DNA of 64,000 bases from Leptodactylus fallax. Its lineage: Eukaryota; Chordata; Amphibia; Anura; Leptodactylidae. Below the pieces are notes generated by a model. That model was given only the letters and a program-made list of their open reading frames with translations, had not been told where the DNA came from and did not search any database. Positions 59,304 to 64,000 of the stretch are shown here, piece after piece. Both the position numbers and the translations under genes were made by a program. Position 1 is the first letter of the stretch. Each line of letters opens with the position of its first letter. The DNA is taken from positions 62,001 through 126,000 of the forward strand of contig CAMRHE010000458.1 in NCBI GenBank assembly GCA_947044405.1, in the 5' to 3' direction.

Positions 59304-59686
59304 TTATGGTTTCATCTGCATTTTACATCTATTTAGTCTGTTTGTATAGCAATAATAGTTTTCATTGAACTCTATGATTTATTATTATGCTTTACCCAAA
59401 TATCTTTTGTTTATTTTACTGATGTTTTACATCTTTGGGTTTTTCTCTATATTGATGGGATATAACAAAACAGTACATAATGTTATGCACTGCTGTGGTG
59501 GCTGGTTTATCTTTGCCACTTTAGTACATATTAGTGTACATATCAATGTTTCCCTAGTCCAGTCATTTACCCGTTCTTACAGACTTATACTTGTATTTTG
59601 CATTTGTTATCTTAAGTAAATCTGATTGTGATCTTGAAAGGTTCTTTTCTATTTACTCTATTGCAGTCTTGTTTTCATTCACCATT
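57128..59686 (+). mobile_element. Penelope-like element, plus-strand copy
   Basis: Begins at the head-to-head junction within the N-terminal coding region and runs through the coding region (to 59303) and a 3' UTR to about 59686, where similarity to the minus copy stops at ttcaccatt. The 3' UTRs of the two copies are almost identical. No ribozyme or leader follows this copy. Confidence 0.8.
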
Positions 59687-59870
59687 AAAGTGAATGGAGC
59701 ACCAGTCACGCAAGAGCACTGCTGCTCCATTCACAAGGAGGCTTTAGGGGGAGTTTAGCCCCCCGTCCTACTGATAACTGGGGGACATGGTGTTCAGACC
59801 CCCAGCAATCGGACACATCTCCTGTCTTGTGAATAAAGGATAAGAGTCCGTAATGGCACAATCCCTTAAT
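59687..59870. repeat. Common frog repeat fragment
   Basis: agtgaatggagcaccagtc is mirrored by gctgctccattcac (59692-59733). It is followed by cagacccccagcaatcgg and gtgaataaaggataag, well-known frog repeat wording. No gene. Confidence 0.45.
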
Positions 59871-60058
59871 TAGTTTTGGTGCCGAAACTCAGTGGAAATG
59901 TCAAAAGTGCCAGGCAGTATTAGAAAGTGTCAAAATCGTGTGCTAGACATGTGTTAATGTATATTTACATCTTGGTATAATGGAAAAAAATAATCTTTTA
60001 GTAACGGTTTCATTTTACTGCTTTAACTGTTATAGAAAGGGTTTAATGGAAAAATAAT
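59871..60058. other. No recognised feature
   Basis: Short unassigned spacer. Confidence 0.3.
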
Positions 60059-60283
60059 GGGCAGCACGGTAGCTCAGTTTATAAATGGTTAGCACTATTG
60101 CCTTGCAGTGCCGGAGCCCTAGGACAACATCTGCATGGAGTTTGTATGTTCTACCTGCGTTTGTGTGGGTTTCCTACAGGTACTCTCATTTAGATTCTCA
60201 GTCACTGTACCATATAGGGCTCACAATGCCTGTAAAACACTGCGGAATATGATGGCACTATATAAGTAAGCAAAATAAATAGA
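60059..60283 (+). mobile_element. tRNA-type SINE
   Basis: gggcagcacggtagctcag and ggttagcactattgccttgc form the tRNA-like head. The body has aacatctgcatggagtttg, tgtgtgggtttcctacagg and aacactgcggaatatgatgg. The tail is ataaatag. The internal pol III B box is decayed. The fragment in Tc1-h (44660-44829) is from the same family. Confidence 0.7.
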
Positions 60284-61105
60284 TAGTATATTCCCAATCG
60301 CAAAAGCAAGCAGGTATCTTGAGTACACCTGAACTGCAGGTGTATGGTAACTCTAAAGGTTTAAGTTTGTTTGTTTTGTTTTTTTTATTTTGATTTACAC
60401 TTTTCTCAGTGTTCACTGCTATTAAAAGTAGAGTTGTTGAATTTCCCATAAAACTTTGTGATCTTTTGCTTTTACTGCCATCTAGTGGTAAGAGCTGTGT
60501 ACAAAGTTGAGGTTTTTTTTTTTATCTCTATCTCTATCCCCCTCCAATTTAGTGCTTGGTGATGTGACCAATAGAAGCATGTGTTTAATTCACAAATTAC
60601 ACCCTTTTGTTCTTAGTGATAAATCTAGTTATACTTCAAGATGACACTTGTGATTTTCCTTTATGGGGCACGTTTAATGTTTGGTTGAAAAAATAGTATG
60701 TTAATTTTTAGTGCTGCCAGGTATTCCATCAAATACTGTTTGTGGCCTTACAGACCATTCCCTGCTAGGGCACCAATAAGATGGTGTAACACATAGCAGT
60801 TAGTGGGTGCAGCTGCACCTTATATGCTTATGTAGGCAGCCAAGTTAAGATCTTTCATTGGATATGACTGCTGAGAGGACTTCTGAGTTCTCTCCTTCTG
60901 CATCCACCACCTTCTTTTGATTAGGTCATCTCTTGATATGATATTGATAGTCAAACTGTATAGTGTCAGTGGCTTGTCCATGTTGTCCTAAAAAAGTGTT
61001 CCCAGACTCCTTGCATGTGGCTCCTTCAAGTGTTCGTGGCTGGAGATACTTTTGTGGATCTGTGGCAACTGTAGAAGTTACTACAACCTAATCTATCACT
61101 TGCAG
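60284..61105. other. No recognised feature, late intron 1
   Basis: Apart from T-rich runs near 60380 and 60513, this is unassigned sequence; no coding frame with family resemblance. Confidence 0.35.
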
Positions 61106-61528
61106 TTAAAGAGGTTGTCCAGGCTTACATTTTATTTTTTAATTAGGTCGGGGGAGGTGAAAAAAAAAAAAAAAAAAATCCTCACCTCTCCCTAGTGCTC
61201 TGGTATCCTCCCTGCGCAGTCCGGTCCTGTTGCTCAACTGTGTTCTTGCAGTGGAATTCCTCGCCAGCTATGATGTTCCTTGTCCCTTCTGCTGAAGCCA
61301 CTGATGGGCCTCAGAGGTAATGCGACTCCTGAGGCCCATCAACGGCCTCAGGAATGGACACGGGACGTCTCAAGTAGTGATGTCCTGTGTCCTTTGCTGA
61401 GGCCGCAGATGGGCCTCAGTGGTCACATGTGGCGGGGACTTCTGCTTGAAGACAAGAAGACGTGAGTTTTTTTAATACCTCCTCAGCCTAATAAAAAAAT
61501 ATAACTTTAGCCCAGACAACCACTTTAA
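61106..61528. mobile_element. T2/Kolobok-type MITE, TTGTCCAGG family, complete
   Basis: TTAA at 61106-61109 and 61525-61528. Left end ttaaagaggttgtccagg; right end agcccagacaaccacttt. The interior repeats gaggcccatca and ggcctcag. It ends 252 bases before the pcgf3 coding exon. Confidence 0.75.
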
Positions 61529-61780
61529 TACTATGCTAAAAGACATATTGCCCAAGACCATCTGTGATATTTGAGAGTAATAGTCCAAGCTTTGTGGATT
61601 ACATGGTGTATGTATGTTTTTAACTCAGGCTATGTAGTGCTGGTTTTCCTATCAAAAACAGACCACTTCAGTGAGATCTGATTAATCACCTTTGTTGAGG
61701 GAATATTAGGTTAAAAAGATCAGTAAAACTGTTTTTTTACTTTAACGGATTTCTTACTTTGAAAAACTTTTGTTTTACAG
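61529..61780 (+). other. pcgf3: End of pcgf3 intron 1 with splice acceptor
   Basis: The last bases read cttactttgaaaaacttttgttttacag: a T-rich tract and AG at 61779-61780. No repeat is seen between the MITE and the acceptor. Confidence 0.7.
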
Positions 61781-61789
61781 ACACCAAAG

Positions 61790-61898
61790 ATGCTGACTCG
61801 AAAGATAAAACTCTGGGACATCAATGCTCACATAACATGTCGTTTGTGCAATGGATATCTCATAGATGCTACTACTGTGACGGAGTGCTTACATACCT
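61790..61898 (+). CDS. pcgf3: pcgf3 first coding exon: N-terminus of polycomb RING-finger protein 3
   Basis: The exon spans 61781-61898; nine leader bases precede the ATG at 61790. The 36 complete codons read [17 protein letters not shown], then [12 protein letters not shown], then VTECLHT, plus one base of the next codon, so the downstream intron is phase 1. This is the start of PCGF3, identifiable by MLTRKIKLW, which other PCGF proteins lack. C17, C20, C33 and H35 are the first zinc ligands of the RING finger; the rest lies in the next exon outside the window. The acceptor is TTTTACAG and the donor GTATGT at 61899. PCGF3 is a nuclear subunit of non-canonical PRC1.3, pairing with RING1/RNF2 to mono-ubiquitinate histone H2A. 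A longer frame at 61759-62022 in another phase is spurious. Confidence 0.95.
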
Positions 61899-62144
61899 GT
61901 ATGTATTATTTATTACAGCAGTTAGATCATCTAAACTTTGGGTAGGGGGAAATGGACAGAGATGGCAGAAAAAAAAAAAACCAATGCCATATTTTGTACT
62001 TTTTAGCGACTCCTCAAAATAGCACCATATTTTAATTCTAAAGCGTTCCCCAACCTTTTCTGCAGCCCTCAGTCTAGTAAGAGCAGAAAGAGGCATTTCT
62101 CTCTGATAAGATATATTAAATGTGTAATTTAATCTGCTGAACTA

Positions 62145-63776
62145 CAGTGCCTTGCGAAAGTATTCGGCCCCCTTGAACTTTTCAACCTTTTGCCACGTTT
62201 CCGGCTTCAAACATAAAGATATAAAATTTTAATTTTTTGGTGAAGAATCAACAACAAGTGGGACACAATTGTGAAGTTGAACGAAATTTATTGGTTATTT
62301 TAAACTTTTGTAAAAAATTAAAAACTGAAAAGTGGGGAGTGCAATATTATTCGGCCCCTTTACTTTCAGGGCAGCAAACTCACTCCAGAAGTTCAGTGAG
62401 GATCTCTGAATGATCCAATGTTGTCCTAAATGACTGATGATGATAAATATAATCCACCTGTGTGTAATCAAGTCTCCGTATAAATGCACCTGCTCTGTTA
62501 TAGTCTCAGGGTTCTGTTTAAAGCACAGAGAGCATCATGAAGACCAAGGAACACATCAGGCAGGTCCGTGATACTGTTGTGGAGAAGTTTAAAGCCGGAT
62601 TTGGATACAAAAAGATTTCCCAAACTTTAAACATCCCAAGGAGCACTGTGCAAGCGATCATATTGAAATGGAAGGAGTATCAGACCACTGCAAATCTACC
62701 AAGACCCAGCCGTCCCTCTAAACTTTCATCTCAAACAAGGAGAAGACTGATCAGAGATGCAGCCAAGAGGCCCATGATCACTCTGGATGAACTGCAGAGA
62801 TCTACAGCTGAGGTAGGAGAGTCTGTCCATAGGACAACAATCAGTTGTACACTGCACAAATCTGGCCTTTATGGAAGAGTGGCAAGAAGAAAGCCATTTC
62901 TCAAAGATATGCAAAAAAAGTCTCGTTTAAAGTTTGCCACAAGCCACCTGGGAGACACACCAAACATGTGGAAGAAGGTGCTCTGGTGAGATGAAACCAA
63001 AATCAAACTTTTTGGCCACAATGCAAAACAATATGTTTGGCGTAAAAGCAACACAGATCATCACCCTGAACACACCATCCCCACTGTCAAACATGGTGGT
63101 GGCAGCATCATGGTTTGGGCCTGCTTTTCTTCAGCAGGGACAGGGAAGATGGTTAAAATTGATGGGAAGATGGATGGAGCCAAATACAGGACCATTCTGG
63201 AAGAAAACCTGTTGGAGTCTGCAAAAGACCTGAGACTGGGACGGAGATTTATCTTCCAACAAGGCAATGATCCCAAACATAAAGCAAAATCTACAATGGA
63301 ATGGTTCACAAATAAATGTATCCAGGTGTTAGAATGGCCAAGTCAAAGTCCATACCTGAATCCAATCGAGAATCTGTGGAAAGAGCTGAAAACTGCTGTT
63401 CACAAATGCTCTCCATCCAACCTCACTGAGCTCGAGCTGTTTTCCAAGGAAGAATGGTCAAGAATTTCAGTCTCTCGATGTGCAAAACTGATAGAGACAT
63501 ACCCCAAGCGACTTGCAGCTGTAATCGCAGCAAAAGGTGGCGCTACAAAGTATTAACTTAAGGGGGCCGAATAATTTGGCATGCCCCACTTTTCAGTTTT
63601 TTATTTTTTACAAAAGTTTAAAATAACCAATAAATTTCATTCCACTTCACGATTGTGTCCCTCTTGTTGTTGATTCTTCACCAAAAAATTAAAATTTTAT
63701 ATCCTTATGTTTGAAGCCTGAAATGTGGCAAAAGGTTGAAAAGTTCAAGGGGGCCGAATACTTTCGCAAGACACTG
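62145..63776 (+). mobile_element. Tc1-like transposon Tc1-i, full length
   Basis: 1,632 bases with ends cagtgccttgcgaaagtat and its inverse (one or two mismatches), TA at 62143-62144 and 63777-63778. Same family as Tc1-c, opposite orientation, 30 kb away. Long inverted arms include aacttttcaaccttttgcc and its inverse. It sits in the intron after the pcgf3 coding exon, in the gene's orientation. Confidence 0.95.
62537..63556 (+). pseudogene. Tc1-i transposase: one stop codon and a changed catalytic residue
   Basis: A single frame of 339 codons runs from MKTKEHIRQV to AAKGGATKY with one internal TGA at 62987-62989, where the family has serine just before the first catalytic D (LW-stop-DETKIKLFG; D152). 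The DNA-binding domain is complete (hinge PRPSRPSKLS). The second catalytic D is changed to G (FQQGNDPKHK, residue 243). The E is present at residue 278, but the motif reads SPYLNPIEN instead of SPDLNPIEN. Both the stop and the D-to-G change would abolish activity. Spacing is DD34E. Confidence 0.95.
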
Positions 63777-63778
63777 TA

Positions 63779-64000
63779 TTTATATAAAACGTGTTAGAAA
63801 CAATATTGCCTGTTTTAAGCATTGAAGCTTCGTAATAGCCACACTTTCTGCCTAGTAGGCATTGGATTAATGGAGGTTTACTGAGTGAATATGTTTGCAC
63901 ATATTCTGCTTTCCTAAACTGCTAAAGTTAAAAGCCCTGTACAGTATCCATGAAATGCCTCTATATAGATTTATATCTTCATTTGAATCAATGTATTATT
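63779..64000. other. No recognised feature at the window's right edge
   Basis: Short intron sequence with no repeat or exon recognised. Confidence 0.35.

Larger units (their letters stand above)
61899..64000 (+). other. pcgf3: Start of the next pcgf3 intron
   Basis: Begins with donor GTATGT. It contains Tc1-i (62145-63776) and otherwise unassigned sequence. No second coding exon is found before the window ends. Confidence 0.75.

Noticed and set aside
60059..60283. A tRNA gene, because of the tRNA-like head
   Set aside because: The cloverleaf is decayed and followed by a SINE body and tail.
61759..62022. An 87-residue frame over the pcgf3 exon
   Set aside because: It reads a different phase from the PCGF3 N-terminus and runs through the splice donor into the intron.

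Overview
The window reads as nuclear DNA of a frog, probably a neobatrachian. There are no bacterial-style operons. The sequence is AT-rich, full of poly-A/T tracts and microsatellites, and most of it is mobile DNA: nine vertebrate Tc1-like transposons (about 13.8 kb, 21% of the window), many TTAA-flanked T2/Kolobok-type MITEs with the TTAAAGGRR terminus first described in Xenopus, hAT-type non-autonomous elements with 8-base target duplications, Penelope-like retroelements, two LINE remnants and a tRNA-type SINE. The species assignment is an inference from repeat content.

The only host gene I can identify is pcgf3, on the + strand. Its first coding exon is at 61781-61898: acceptor, ATG at 61790, 36 codons giving the N-terminal half of a RING finger, phase-1 donor at 61899. 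About 53.6 kb upstream, 7690-8185 is a CpG-rich, TATA-bearing stretch ending in a good splice donor; I infer it to be the pcgf3 promoter and 5' UTR exon. On that reading, 8186-61780 is a giant intron 1 that has absorbed nearly all the transposons, and 61899-64000 is the start of intron 2.

Layout: 1-7.2 kb, large frog repeats, a triple-hairpin repeat, a minisatellite and nested MITEs; 7.7-8.2 kb, promoter and exon; 8.2-21 kb, mostly unrecognised intron sequence with hairpin MITEs and the truncated Tc1-a; 21.7-25.3 kb, a decayed CR1/L2-like LINE; 25.4-46.4 kb, seven Tc1 elements (Tc1-b to Tc1-h) with MITEs and a second copy of the large repeat; 47-52 kb, hAT-type elements, one carrying nested MITEs and a foldback; 53-54.9 kb, an L1/Tx1 fragment and large-repeat debris; 54.9-59.7 kb, two nearly identical Penelope-like elements head to head, one followed by a hammerhead-ribozyme-like motif; 60-64 kb, SINE, MITE, pcgf3 exon and a ninth Tc1 element (Tc1-i) in intron 2.

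Most transposases are broken by stops, frameshifts or deletions. Tc1-b (28041-29057) and Tc1-d (33254-34270) keep full-length frames, all three catalytic acids and both ends. The Tc1 elements include three catalytic spacings: DD34E, DD35E (Tc1-d) and DD38E (Tc1-e). I found no convincing new host system. The strongest unusual items are the Penelope pair with its ribozyme-like motif, the mixed set of Tc1 lineages, and the small coding exon hidden among the repeats.
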